A stretch of DNA of 64,000 bases from Gremmenia infestans (Eukaryota > Ascomycota > Leotiomycetes > Helotiales > Hamatocanthoscyphaceae). Numbering within the stretch: the first letter of the stretch is position 1; each line of letters opens with the position of its first letter. Where the stretch lies: positions 332,501 through 396,500 of the forward strand of contig JAFEVB010000020.1 of the NCBI GenBank assembly GCA_032629725.1. The letters are read 5' to 3'. The position numbers and the translations under genes are program-made. Under the pieces are notes generated by a model. The model was not told where the DNA came from, ran no database searches, and was given only the letters and a program-made list of their open reading frames with translations. This document shows, one piece after another, positions 35,889 to 47,666 of the stretch.

Positions 35889-35980
35889 ATCCTTATATCC
35901 ATTCTATAATCTATTCTTTTATCTATTCTATAATCCATCCTTTTATCCACTCTATACTCTATCCTATAACCTGTTCTAAG
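35889..35980 (+). repeat. 12-bp minisatellite, ~7 units (element E)
   Basis: Units such as ATCTATTCTATA, ATCCATCCTTTT and ATCCACTCTATA, directly downstream of the transposase relic. Confidence 0.75.
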
Positions 35981-38900
35981 ATATATCCTCTCTTTAGTAC
36001 ATACCTACCAGATATCTTTACTTGCTTTATAAGTAATATCCTCTTTTAAGAAAGCATATAGCAAGTTTTAATAGTATAAAATATAACTAAATAGAACGTT
36101 AATTAAGTGCCTAATTATATATAGCTCTTAAGACGCAGGTATAGGCTATGCTAGAACTACTTAGTAGTAGCGCTAAACCTAACTTACTATTATTATTTCG
36201 GTTACGTTCTATCTCCTTTCTTCTCTAATTTTTATCTTACTTTCTATAAAGCCTTAATCTCTTTAATAAACTATTTCTATAATAAAGCACGTTTTTTATT
36301 TAAGTACTATATTATCTTAATTATGCTATAAAGAAGAACTTGCGCCTAATATAATAAAGCTGCTAATATTAACTTAGATAATAGGAGACTGCCTTAAATA
36401 ATGCCTTCTAGGAACTCTATAAGTGTTATTCTATCTTAGATATTACTATATATAAGATCCTCGATTAGTATACCTATAGCCTTTGCCTCTTAAGTATATA
36501 TTTACTCTTATATATCCTATAGATCTTATCTAGAAAGAAAGCTAAAGGCTAGGCTAATACCGCCCTTAGTTAAAGGATAAGGCAGACTTTAGAACGATTC
36601 CCTAGCTAATAATATATTTAAAAAGAGCTCCGCGTCTAGAGTTTATATTACTATAACTACTCTATATATTATCTAGCTTATTATTTAGAGTGCTAATAAT
36701 AATATGCTACGACGCGTTTAGTAGAAGGGTCTATTCTAATAAGCTCTATAAATAATAAGTTTAAGCTAACCGTCTACGCTTTAAGCTTCTAATAAGACTT
36801 ATCTCTATATAACTCTTAGTATAACTTAAGAGGCTCTTTATCTTCCTTGCTTATATATTTATTATATAAAGACCATACCTTTTTAATTCGTTTAAGCTCC
36901 TTAGGTGCAATTAATGCTATAGTATATTACTATGCATATAAGACTCTATTATAGGAGAGTAGTAGGAAAAGAAGCTATGGTATTACACGTAATAGCAGAT
37001 ATATTAAAAGTAGTAAAGCTAGAGAAATAGATGCAAAGGAGCCTTAATATAAGGTAGATGCTAGTCCTTTATTATAAAGCGATCTCAAATAAAAAGATAG
37101 GCGAGGAAATCTTATTAGGTTATAAAGAACTCTTTACTTAAAGAGTAAGTATAATCTTAAAGCCTCTATTATATTAGCTGTATAGGCAGCAGGCAAGCTA
37201 GGACTGAAAAACCGTATCTAGCTAAAGGTAGATATAGTAAACCTTAGTACTTCTATTAGCAACTGCTAGGAGTATATTATATTTTAATAAAAGCTTAAAG
37301 GTTTTAAGCTCTAGTCTCTTAATAGTAAGTTTTAGATTACTTATAGAGTATATAAACATATCTTAATACTAATAGAAGTAATAATACTAATATACCTATT
37401 AGATAATTAATAGCATAGAAAAAAAACGCTTGTTTCTAATAACTAAGATTTATAATAATATGCTTTTAACCTTTAGTAAAGATAGAAGATCTAAAGTTAA
37501 AAATATAAAGAGGCAATTTTAGTATAACCTAGCTATTAATTATATAATCTTATTGCTTAATCCTATAAAGGTCTAGTAATATACTTTCCGGTTGGATAAA
37601 ATACTAATAATTACTAGCCTAGCTATAAGAAGTTCCTAGCGCTAGTTATTATTAAGTCTTTAATTTAGTTCTATAATATAAAAGGAACATATGCTTATTA
37701 TAAAGTTGATGCAGTTTAAAAGTGGTTTAAGACTATTCTAACTTAATTAATTATTCTTATATCTATATTTATTATTATTATAGCTAAGGAGCAGGCAGCT
37801 GGTTCTTTAAGTTCTTAGTTAGAGTATAGTACTACTGCCTGTATATTATCTATTTGCTCTTATTATAAGACTAATATTTTAATTTAGTTATATAAAATAG
37901 TATAAGAAAGTTATAGATAAAGCAAAGTGCCTAAAAAAGAGAAGAAATATATACTATATTAGTCTTTAAGGTAAAGAGCTATATTACTCGAATAGATAGC
38001 GATTATAGGAATAATATAGCTAATAAGTTTAAAGAAATTATTATAGATCTAGAAAAGAATAAAAACTATATAGTATATACTTTAAGGGTTTTATCTTTCC
38101 TCTTATACTAGAAACTAATAGTATATAATATTAGGCAGCTCGGCAGCTTCTATAGAAAAAAGAAGCAAAGGTATAAAGATATAATAGACCTTATAGGCAA
38201 AAGATATATACTAATATCGCGATCTAGGATATTATATATTAAAGACTACCTATAGGTAGCCGCGAGCCTAGAAATGGTTATATGCAGCTAATTAGTCTAG
38301 AGGATAGTTATTCTAGATTCTCTCTCTTATAATAAAACGATAATAGTAAAGGTATTAGCTCTAAAAATAAATTAAATATTCTTCCTCTACTATTAAAAAA
38401 GTAAAAGGTTTATATAGTAATAGATAAATAGCTGGAAGATACTATAAGAGGTAAGAATTATACTTATTCTATAGAACTAGTTACTAAATAGTTAGGTGAT
38501 AAGAATACAGATTAAGAGTAAAAAGGAAGCCTCTATAGTTAATAATAAGCCGCAGCTTTTTTTAGTTAGCTAGGTATAGTATTCCTCTTTTCTAAAGATT
38601 ATACTAACTACTAATTCTTTAAGGATTATCTAATAAGCTTATAATAGTTATTTATTTTAAGACTAGAGATAGTATAGAGGGTATAGCGTATAGGCTTGAT
38701 AATAGGCTAGATTAGGAAATAATGCGCGGTAAATAGCAAATAAAGTTAGAAACCGTAAACTATTATATAATAGAGAAGTAGTAATATAAATAGAGAGGGA
38801 TAAAAGTGCCGCGGAAAGTTATATCTAGTATTAAGAATATAAAGGATTTGGTTTATAAGGCGTAATAGAAGGTTAACTAAGCGGAGAGGGTTTTTTTTAT

Positions 38901-39061
38901 TAGTATATTAATAAATATAAGGTAAGCGGATAAATAAAGCTAATAGATCTATAGACTTTACGGTTCTTACTACCTTTTAGCGTTAGTATAAGCTTATAAA
39001 ATATATTTATATAATTTATACTAAATGCAATTAAGTTTAATAAGAATTATTAGAAAAGAGT
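35981..39061. other. right part of element E interior, no identified gene
   Basis: RIP-degraded DNA. Plus-strand segments near 37.5-38.0 kb and 38.0-38.9 kb give protein-like readings through stops (for example GTYAYYKVDAVQKWFKTI) but match nothing I recognise. Confidence 0.35.
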
Positions 39062-39325
39062 AGAGGGAAGGATAGATCGCGGAGTAGAGGGAAGAATAGA
39101 TCGCGGAGTAGAGAAAAGGATAGATTATAGAGTAGAGGGAAGGATAGTTTATAAAGTAGAGGGAAGGATAGATCGCAGAGTAGAGAGAAGAATAGATTAT
39201 AAAGTAGAGAGAAGAATAGTTTATAGAGTAGAGGGAAGAATAGATCACGGAGTAGAGAGAAGGATAGATTATAAAGTAGAGGGAAGAATAGATCGCGAAG
39301 TAGAGGGAAAGACGGATTATAGATT
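39062..39325 (-). repeat. 24-bp (2 x 12) minisatellite near the right end of element E
   Basis: 22 consecutive 12-mers alternate between two types, AGAGGGAAGGAT and AGATCGCGGAGT, without indel. The array lies 540-800 bp from the right terminus, a subterminal position. It creates an artefactual 75-aa open frame with a YSSLYSIN-like repeat that I do not call a gene. Confidence 0.88.
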
Positions 39326-39840
39326 AATATAGAAAAGAATAAATAGAAAAAGATAATATTTAATCTATATTTATATTCTTTACTTAATATAAAAGTTATA
39401 ACTATTATTATAATTACTATTAAGCTAAAATTGCTATTATAGATTCTAAGTTTAATATTATCTATAATATAGATTTATATAAAGATATCTTAATTTAAGC
39501 TATTAAATACTATACTATCTATTATACTTTCTATATTAATTATCTATAAAAAATAGAAGATATAGTTAGTATCTTAAGTATTAAATCTAAAAGTAATCTT
39601 ATATATAAAAGTATATTATAAGAAGCTAAATAAGAGAATATTATAAATAATAGATATAGAAAATAAAATATAAAATATATTATATAGATAAGATAAGCTT
39701 TTAATATTATTAGAGCAGGCTTAGAGCAGGCTTAGGCCCTTACTACTAACTTTTCGCCTTAATAATATTAAAAAAATCAACTTATAACTTTAGTAACTAA
39801 AGCTACTAAAAACATTCTAATAATATTAAAAAAAGTTTTT

Positions 39841-39864
39841 AGTAGGATTTAAATTCTACTAATA
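39841..39864 (-). repeat. right terminal inverted repeat of element E
   Basis: The reverse complement starts TATTAGTAGAATTTAAATCC. It matches the left terminus with a 1-bp length difference in the A/T tract. Confidence 0.6.
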
Positions 39865-39866
39865 TT

Positions 39867-40484
39867 AGCTGCGGAAAATATAAAGATCTTACTAGTATAT
39901 ACGAATTATAGTTATAACCCTAAGGCCTACCGCTTTATAATAATCTTAGGAGTAAATAACTAATCCGCGACTATATAGATAGAAAACCTTAAAGCACTTT
40001 AGAAGGAACTAGCTAGTAACCTGATATTCTTTATAAAAAGAGCAGCGTTATACTATAACGGAAAACGTAGTATAGAACCTATACTTAAAGAGAGAGATAA
40101 AGTCTATCTAATATAAAGAAATATTAAGATAAAATAATTAAGTATAAAACTAGATTATAAGAAGCTAGGGCCGTTTAAAATAAAATAAGTTATAAGACTA
40201 ATTAACTATAAATTGGCACTACCTAGAATAATAAATATATATCTAGTATTCTATATATCCCTCCTTAAACTAGCACTACTAGGGGCGCTACCTGCGCCTG
40301 TTATAGAAATCTAACTAGTTAACCTTAATACTAAGTATAAAGTTAAAGTAATACTAAACTATAAACAAGTTAAAGGCTATACTAAGTACCTAGTTAAATA
40401 GATAAACTACCTATATTTAAAAAACACCTAGGAAATCTTAGTAATACTTAGGAGCCTTAAGATGTTTATAAAGTACTAAAACTA
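39867..40484 (+). pseudogene. Element A pol, 3' part: integrase end and chromodomain
   Basis: Resumes the F-collinear frame after element E. The chromodomain corresponding to 20138-20287 of F lies at about 40.33-40.48 kb and is broken by stops. Confidence 0.75.
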
Positions 40485-40496
40485 ATACCTTAGCCT

Positions 40497-41040
40497 ACCT
40501 AAAAGAGGTTAGAAGGATTATACGCAGCTAGGGATATGATAAAAGCAGGATTATTAAAGAAGTTAGAACTAGAAGAAAAGCTACTAGTAGGAACTATAGT
40601 GGAAGAAGCAGGCAGAGCCTTTTGCTTATATTATTTATTCTTTTTCCTTTTATCCTTTTCCTTTTCCTCTAAGATATCTAACTTATTAAGAGACTTTAGT
40701 CTACGACGGACTATCTCTATACTCTATTTGCGGAGCTTCTATTAATAGCGTTTAAGTTCGCGGACTTAGACTAGACTAGCTATAGCTGCCTTAAAAGCTA
40801 TATCTCTTTTAAACTTTAGGCGGTTTTCCTTTAGATAAAGGTCCTAGAGATTATTAACCGATACTTAAAAAGCATTGCATTTTGCTCTATGTCAAACGTA
40901 CTCTCCACACTACTACGACTTGCTATTTAGAACTATATATTAGTAGTAATAATAAGTATAGTTAGAATAAGGCATATTTGAAACACTATATAATTAAATA
41001 GTTTTAAAAAAAGTAATATATTACTTATATTTAGCGGAGC
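40497..41040 (-). pseudogene. antisense ORF of element A (decayed)
   Basis: Counterpart of the F antisense ORF, convergent with pol. It is heavily mutated; the open plus-strand frame over it (40536-40745) is a shadow. Boundaries are inferred from F. Confidence 0.5.
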
Positions 41041-41140
41041 TAATAGGTATAATAAAAAGAAGAAGAAAGCTATAGGCGTTATAAAATATTTTCTATATTA
41101 TACTTAAGCGTCGGGATAACGCTAACCGGGAGAGAAATAG

Positions 41141-41613
41141 TATTACGAATATAATATATAACTAGGGGATCTTAGGCTTAATATCTAGCTTACTAGGCAT
41201 AGAAGAACCCCTAGAAGAAAGAAGGTTTCTTTATAATAGCTAATATTAATAACTATATATAATAGTCAGCTAGTTATATAATATATTATATAATAAGAAT
41301 AGATTATTTAGATCGCAGCGATCTATATAATCCGGGATTAGTAGAATTAGGATAATCTATATAATCTAGGATATAAAGGTTTTATATAAGGCTAGGTTAT
41401 TACCTATTAGATAGAAGCTTTATACTTAACTTAAATAGTATTTTCTAATATACGCTTATTACTTAATACTTTATAATAAGCTATACTTCTAAGTATAGCA
41501 ACTAGTAATCTATTAATAGATACTAATATTAACCTAATAATAACCTAGGTCTAGGGACCTAACTTAAGTTATAAGACTTACTTTAATACTATATAAGCTA
41601 GGCGATCGTTATA
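41141..41613 (+). repeat. 3' LTR of element A
   Basis: 473 bp, TATTACGAATAT to GCGATCGTTATA (RIP-altered TGTTAC..GTTACA). It carries the palindrome GATCGCAGCGATC. Confidence 0.85.
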
Positions 41614-41618
41614 GTATT

Positions 41619-44600
41619 ACTCTCTTTAAAACTATCTAGTTATATAATATTCTAAATATGCTTTATTCTAACTATACTTATTACTACTACTAATACGTGG
41701 TTTTAAATAATAAGTCGCAGTAGTATAGAAAGTGCGTTTAATATAAAGTAAAATATAATACTTTTTAAGTATTAGTTAATAATCTTTAGAACCTTTATCT
41801 AAAGGAAAAGCGCTTAAAATTTAAAAAAGATATAGCTTTTAAGACAGCTATAGCTAGTCTAGTTTAAGTTTATGAACTTAAATATTATTAATAGAAGCTC
41901 TACGAATAAAGTATAAAGATAGTTTATTATAAGCTAAAGTCTCTTAATAAGCTAGATGCCTTAGAGGAAAAAGAAAAGGATAAAAAAGAAAAGAATAAAC
42001 AGTGCGAGCAAAAGGCTCTGCTAGCTTTTTCTACTATAGTCCCTACTAGTAGCTTTTCTCCTAGTTCTAATCTTTTTAATAATCTTGCTTTTATTATATC
42101 TCTAGCTATATATAATCTTTCTAATCTTTTTTAGGTAGACTAGAGTATTAGTTTTAGTACTTTATAAATATTCTAAGGTTCCTAAATATTACTAAGGTTT
42201 CCTAGGTGTTTTTTAAGTATAGGTAATCTATCTATTTAACTAGGTACTTAATATAGCTTCTAACTTACTTATAGTTTAGTATTACTTCGACTTTATATTT
42301 AGTATTAAGGTTAACTAATTAGATTTCTATTATAAAGATAGATAGCGCTTCTAGTAGTACTAGCTTAAGAAGTAATATATAGAATACTAAGTATATATTT
42401 ATTATTCTAGATAGCGCTAATTTATAGTTAACTAGTTCTATAACTTGTTTGATTCTAAATAGTCCTAGCTTTTTATAATCTAGTTTTATACTTAGTTGTT
42501 TTATTTTAATATTTCTCTATACTAGGTAGACCTTATTCTTTTCTTTAAGTATAGGTTCTATACTACGTTTTCTATTATAGTATAACGCTGCTTTTTTTAT
42601 AAAGAATACTAGGTTGCTAGCTAGTTCTTTCTAGAGCGTTTTAAGGTTTTCTATCTATATAGTTGCGGATTAGTTATCTAGTTCTAAGGTTATCGCAAAG
42701 TAGTATGCTTTTAGGTTATAACTATAATTTGCATACGCTAGTAAGATCTTTGTTTTCTCTGCAGCTAATATATTATAAAAGAACTATATAAGTAGTAGAA
42801 AGCCTATCTAGTTATTTTACTTATAGTTTATATAATACTAGATATATATTTCTATTATCTAATTTATCTATTTAGTTTATCTATTAGTTTATAGATAAAA
42901 GCTTATTAATAGCTTTCTTTTAATACCTAATAAAGCTATAAATACTATCTAGAATTTTAAAGTAAAGAGCTAATCTCTATTTGATATAATTTCTTTTAGT
43001 ATACTATAGTTTACTACTACTACTTAGAGAAACGCCTAAGCTAAGTCTTTAGCTATGCTTAACTTCTTATAAAGTATTATATAGATATATTTTATTAATC
43101 TATCTATAATAACTAGAATAGAATTATATCCTACTTTTATTATTAGGTTCTTAGATAGTAGTAGCTTAACTATAAAGTTCTATGCGATAGATGTCTAAAG
43201 GGTCTTTAGTATATTAGATAATTATATTATACTATATAGAGTATATTATAATATTTTATTTTATATATAAGTATTATACTTGCTAATAACTTCTTTAACT
43301 ATTATTTATATACTTAGAAAGTAGTATCTCCGCGAAAGCTTTTCCTAGGTTCTAGTATTCCTTTAATATCTATAAGCTAGTAGCTTATATTATTTCTTAA
43401 CAAATTTTTTCTAGATGCTTTTAAGAATATATATCTTATTTTTATATAGTAGAAGCTTCTTTATATTTTTCTAAAAGTATTATAAGATGCTTTCTACTAC
43501 TAAGTTCTTTTTATATACTAATTTGATTTTATTTATAAATAGGTTACTATTAATATAGGTTGTAGCTATAATTTGTTACTTATTTAGGATAAGATTATTA
43601 CTATTTTCCTTAAAGATCGCAACGCTTTTTATTTTCTTTTTTACTTTATATTTTAGTTTCTAACTTAGCGCGTTAGTATATATATTCTTTATTTTTTTTA
43701 TATATTTAATTTATAAGTTATAGGTAGCAAGTATTTTTATCTACCTTATCTGCTGCTTATTTAAGTTCTTGGTTATAGTAAAGCTAATAAAATTCTTATA
43801 ATTAGTAAGAATTATTACTAGGAAGTTAGCTTTCTAAAGGTAAACTTTTTATTTCTATAATGCTTTAACTATTACTAGAAGCTTCTTATTATATATATTA
43901 TAGTTAAGTTCTATAGATATTATTTTTCTAAAGTAGTATACTACTAGATGCTAGCTGCTATCTTTATATTTTTATATAAGTACTTTTTTTATTACTTTAT
44001 CTAATATATCTATTTCTGTTATTAACTTAAGTTTTAGCTAGAAGTTTTAGTAGATAGGCTTTTCTATAAAGGCTTACTTTAGCTCTTAGAATGCTTTTTC
44101 TGCTTTATTTATCTATTTAAACTTCTGCTTTTTTTTTATTAGATCTATAAGTAGTAAAGCTTTCTTTAAATATAACTTAATAAACTTCTAGTAGAAGTTC
44201 GCAAATCTTAGAAAAGATTACATCTATTTAACTATAGTTAGCATCTTTTAGGTAATAATTGCTTAGATCTTTTTAAGGTCTAGGCTAATTTTCCTTAGCG
44301 TAATTACATAGCTTAGAAAAGTAATTTCTTTTATATAAAAGTTGTATTTAGATAGTTTTAGGTAGAATCCTTTTACTATAAGTGTTTCTAAGACCTATAT
44401 TATATATTCTATATATTATTCTTTATTGTTTAAATATACTAGTATGTTATTAAAGTAATATATATAGAACTTATCTAAGAAAGCCCTTAATATATTATAG
44501 TTAACTTTTTAATAGGTTACTAAAGCGTTGGTTAGCCTAAATAGTATAATCTAGTACTTATAGTAACTAAATCTAGTTTAAAATGCTGTTTTCTATTCCT

Positions 44601-47097
44601 TGCTTTTTGCGATACAGATTAGGTAATATGCGTCTCTTATATCTAGCTATATAAAGATTACTACTTTTCTTAGGCAATCCTATATATTATCTATCTATAG
44701 TAGCAGATATTAATTTTTTATAGTTATCTTATTTAGCTTTTAGTAGTTAACGCAAAACTAGTCTAGTTTGTCTTTTTTCTTTATAAATAGTATTAGCGCT
44801 TTTAATAAAAAGTGCAACTCCTTTATCTATTCTTTAGATAATACTTTATTAATATACTTTTTTTATAGTTTTATCTTTTCTTTACTATACTAGCAAAGTG
44901 GTTCCTAAGAAGGTTTATATTCTTCTTTAAATAGTATCTTATAGTTCTATAGTTAATATTTAAGTAAGGCTTTTTTACTTTATAAGTTATTAAACATCTA
45001 TTTAAACTTTTTATACTATACTAGTATCTCTTTTCTAACCTTTTTATTATTTAGTAGAGAGCCTTAGATTGCGTGCTTTAGCGCGTTATAGAATATAGCG
45101 CTAACCTCTTTATAGCTATATAGTTATTTTAATATATAGCTATATTAGATAAACTTTACTTTATAAGTTTTCTAGTTGATTTCTAGATTATATTATCTAA
45201 TCTAAGAAACACTAAAAATAGCCTAATTATCCCTAATACAGATTATATCTAGGCTGATTTCTTTCTAGTAACCTCTAATAGTTACCTATATAGGTATAGT
45301 TTTATACTTAACTATTTCTTTATTTATTCTAATTACTATTTTATTAATAATAGTAAGTAGATAGAGTTCTACCTTCTTTTATATTAGTATATTAAGCTTT
45401 TTTATAGCTTTTAGCAAAATAAAGTTCCTTTACGCACTAGAGTTAAGTATAACCCGTAGCTTTTTCCTTTTAGTGCAAGCGTTTAGTATTATATAGTTTT
45501 AGCTTTCTATAGCTACTACTTTCTTTCCTAGTTATTTTCCTTTTAGGACCTTATATCTTATAAACTAGTTTTTCTATAGTTAGTAACTACTTTCCTACTT
45601 TATTAGTTATTATAAGATATTTAGCATAAATGTGCTTTATACTTTATTACTAATATACTACTAGGTAAAGGTTATTAGGTTTATAAAGAATAGAGAAAAA
45701 GTTGTTTTTCTCTAAATACGTTTATCTAACCTTTTGAGTAATTTCCTAGACTTTCTTTAGCTTAATAATTAAGCTTAGCCTTAGCATTTTTTCTTTTAGA
45801 ATGCTTTTAATAATCCTAGGTTATTAGAATGCTTTAAAAATAACCTATTATATATTTTAGTATATAATTATATAATAGATACCTTTTTCTAGTTTCTCTA
45901 TTCTTAGCTAAAAGTTTTCTTTAAAGGCTAGTTTATTCCCCTTTTTTAGTTTCTACTAGTTTCCTATAGTAAGCTTATTACTAGCTATAATTTATTCTTT
46001 ATCTATATTAGGTAGCTAGTTTGTAGGATCCTAAGATGGGCTTGCTTTTTCTTCTATATTTATTTCTTAGCTTTTATACTTAGGTAGTTATATACTATAC
46101 TTTTATCTCTTAGAGTTAGGTCGCAATGCTATATCTAAGATTTATATAGTAGCGCTTATATTTTATTTTTTTTAGAGTCTTTTCTTTTTCTTCTACTTAT
46201 AAAAAAATGCTAAGTATCTAAGCAATCTATATTTAAAGCAAAGTCCCTTTTAATATTATTTATTCTATTTCTTCTTAAAGAGTAGGTTTAGTTTTTAGTA
46301 AGCGGCGTTAATCTCTATTAGGTCTCTTTAGTTTTTTTTTCTTATTAATTCTATTTTTCCTAACTGTTTACTAAAGTTATAGGTCTTTTTCTGCTTAAGG
46401 GACTTTTTAAAGAACTAGTTATTAATCTTAACTGCTTTTTTAATTATCTTAGTAAAACTAGTTAGTTAGTTTATCTTAGTTAGCTTATTTTTAATAAAGT
46501 TCTTTAGTTCTATATAGTACTAGCTAGTTAAAGCGCGGTTGCTCTACTTTACTATATCTAAATACTACTAGAACCTAGCTATATACTTAGAGGCTAACTT
46601 GCTTTATTTTAGTTATTATAGCTTTTATTTAGCTATACTCTACTATTTAAGGTCGCTAAAGACTTATTAGATATTTTTCTTAAATGCTTTATAGCTTATA
46701 AATATAGCCTAGGTTAAGGTCTTTGCTCTAGTTATAATTTGCTCTTAGCTGGTTTTGTTTGCTATAAAATCGTTAATATAGATCTTGACTTAGTTAAAAG
46801 CTATGCTTTAAAAGTAACTAATTATATAGATAACTTTTACTATCTTAGTTTTAAATAAGTATTAGTTAAATAAAATATAGATATCTATTAAGATTAGAAA
46901 GTTATCTAACTTGCTTTTATCTTTATAGAATATATTAAGTATCTTAATAATTATAGTTTGTTCTTATACTATAAAAGTCTAAGCTAGCGCTAGTATAGAA
47001 GCTAGAGTTGGTATTAGAGTTAAGCTTAGAATGTTTTTCCTTTTAGTAGATTTAGTAGATAATATTATTCTATTAATAAAAAGACTAGTGCTTAAAG
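41619..47097 (-). pseudogene. Element B gag-pol interior (inverted relative to A and F)
   Basis: Reverse-complement counterpart of the F interior. Gag lies near 46-47 kb, RT near 44.4-44.8 kb, integrase near 42.8-43.3 kb and the chromodomain near 42.2 kb. A putative primer site GTGCTTAAAG abuts the 5' LTR at 47097. Nearly every Gln/Trp codon is a stop. Confidence 0.72.
41660..42140 (+). pseudogene. antisense ORF of element B (decayed)
   Basis: On the strand opposite B's pol. The C-terminal end is readable and parallels F: a charged segment EEKEKDKKEKNKQCEQKA, then SSNLFNNLAFIISLAIYNLS against DPFNDPAFVASLAAYDPLDL in F. The 5' limit is approximate. Confidence 0.55.
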
Positions 47098-47572
47098 TAT
47101 AACGATTGCTTTTTTTATATAATACTAAAATAAGTTTTATAACTTAAGTTAGGTCTTTTTTAGACCTAGGTTATTATTAGGTTAATATTAGTATCTATTA
47201 ATAGATTACTAGTTGCTATACTTAAGAGTATAGCTTATTATAAAGTATAATATAATAAGCGTATATTAGGAAATACTATTTAAGTTAAGTATAAAGCTTC
47301 TATCTATTAGGTAATAATCTAGTCTTATATAGAACCTTTATATCCTAGATTATATAGATTATTATAATTCTACTAATCCTAGATTATATAGATTATTTCA
47401 ATCTAAATAATCTATTTTTATTTTATAATATATTATATAACTAGCTAACTAGTATACGTAGCTATTATATTAGCTACTATAAAGAAACCTTTTTTCTTCT
47501 AGAGGTTCTTTTATGCCTAGCGAGCTAGATATTAAGCCTAAGGTTCTTTAGTTATATATTATATTTATAATA
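47098..47572 (-). repeat. 5' LTR of element B (right)
   Basis: 475 bp, TATAACGATTGC to ATTTATAATA, a fully RIP-mutated copy of 8111-8585. It is followed by the TSD CTAAG (47573-47577). Confidence 0.85.
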
Positions 47573-47577
47573 CTAAG

Positions 47578-47666
47578 TATATTATAATAATAATAAAGTT
47601 ATCGCCAGTTGCTAACTAAGCTAGCGCTAAGTTATATAATAATATCTAACTACCTATATCTCGATA
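47578..47666 (-). repeat. right LTR of element C, second half
   Basis: 89 bp which with 8028-8110 rebuild the 172-bp LTR. It matches 6488-6576 position by position and ends at the TSD ATAAC (47667-47671). Confidence 0.8.

Larger units (their letters stand above)
13510..39864 (+). mobile_element. Element E: giant CACTA-like DNA transposon with Plavaka-type transposase relic
   Basis: The insertion in A is exactly bounded by comparison with F. Its ends are imperfect inverted repeats of about 24 bp: TATTAGTAAAAATTTTTCCT on the left and, reverse-complemented, TATTAGTAGAATTTAAATCC on the right. TATTA is what RIP makes of CACTA, the hallmark of CMC/EnSpm elements. Inside, a plus-strand transposase relic has Plavaka family motifs, Plavaka being assigned to that superfamily. 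Excluding element F it is about 19.8 kb, very large for the class. The remaining interior has 12-bp repeat arrays and unassigned coding-like segments. Confidence 0.7.
8711..41613 (+). mobile_element. Element A: chromoviral Ty3/gypsy element, plus strand
   Basis: LTRs at 8711-9182 (472 bp) and 41141-41613 (473 bp), TSD ATATT/GTATT. Without element E it is 6546 bp and collinear with F. The left interior (9183-13509) matches F up to about 19670, and the right part (from 39865) resumes F at the very next bases, so E is a clean insertion in the integrase region. Nearly all CA/TG is gone and the zinc-knuckle Cys and RT Asp codons are destroyed. Confidence 0.87.
8111..47572 (-). mobile_element. Element B: chromoviral Ty3/gypsy element, minus strand
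   Basis: 475-bp LTRs at both ends (8111-8585 and 47098-47572) read TGTAACGATCGCC.. on the plus strand, so the element points left. The TSD is CTAAG. With element A removed it is 6554 bp. The interior 47097 to 41619 is an inverted counterpart of the A and F interiors. The remaining 125 bp before the 3' LTR are 8586-8710. It is heavily RIP-mutated throughout, apart from the first ~130 bp of the left LTR. Confidence 0.85.
6405..47666 (-). mobile_element. Element C: short gag-only copia-type element
   Basis: The LTRs are exactly 172 bp: 6405-6576, and 8028-8110 continuing at 47578-47666 after element B is removed. Without B the element is 1795 bp with a 1451-bp interior, too short for pol. The interior has a minus-strand gag-like frame and no recognisable RT, integrase or RNase H. 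The size and gag-only content match terminal-repeat retrotransposons with a GAG domain (TR-GAG), non-autonomous elements mobilised by others. It sits inside D with TSD ATAAC. Confidence 0.75.

Noticed and set aside
39021..39248. 75-aa ORF with YSSLYSIN repeats
   Set aside because: It is produced by the 24-bp minisatellite; the reading is an artefact of the repeat on the opposite strand.
13505..39866. 5-bp TSD ATATT for element E, implying an LTR-type insertion
   Set aside because: The inverted terminal repeats only line up if the element runs 13510-39864 with a 2-bp TT duplication; no LTRs are present at those ends.
40536..40745. 69-aa plus-strand ORF in element A
   Set aside because: It is a shadow of the decayed antisense gene that is conserved with F and B.
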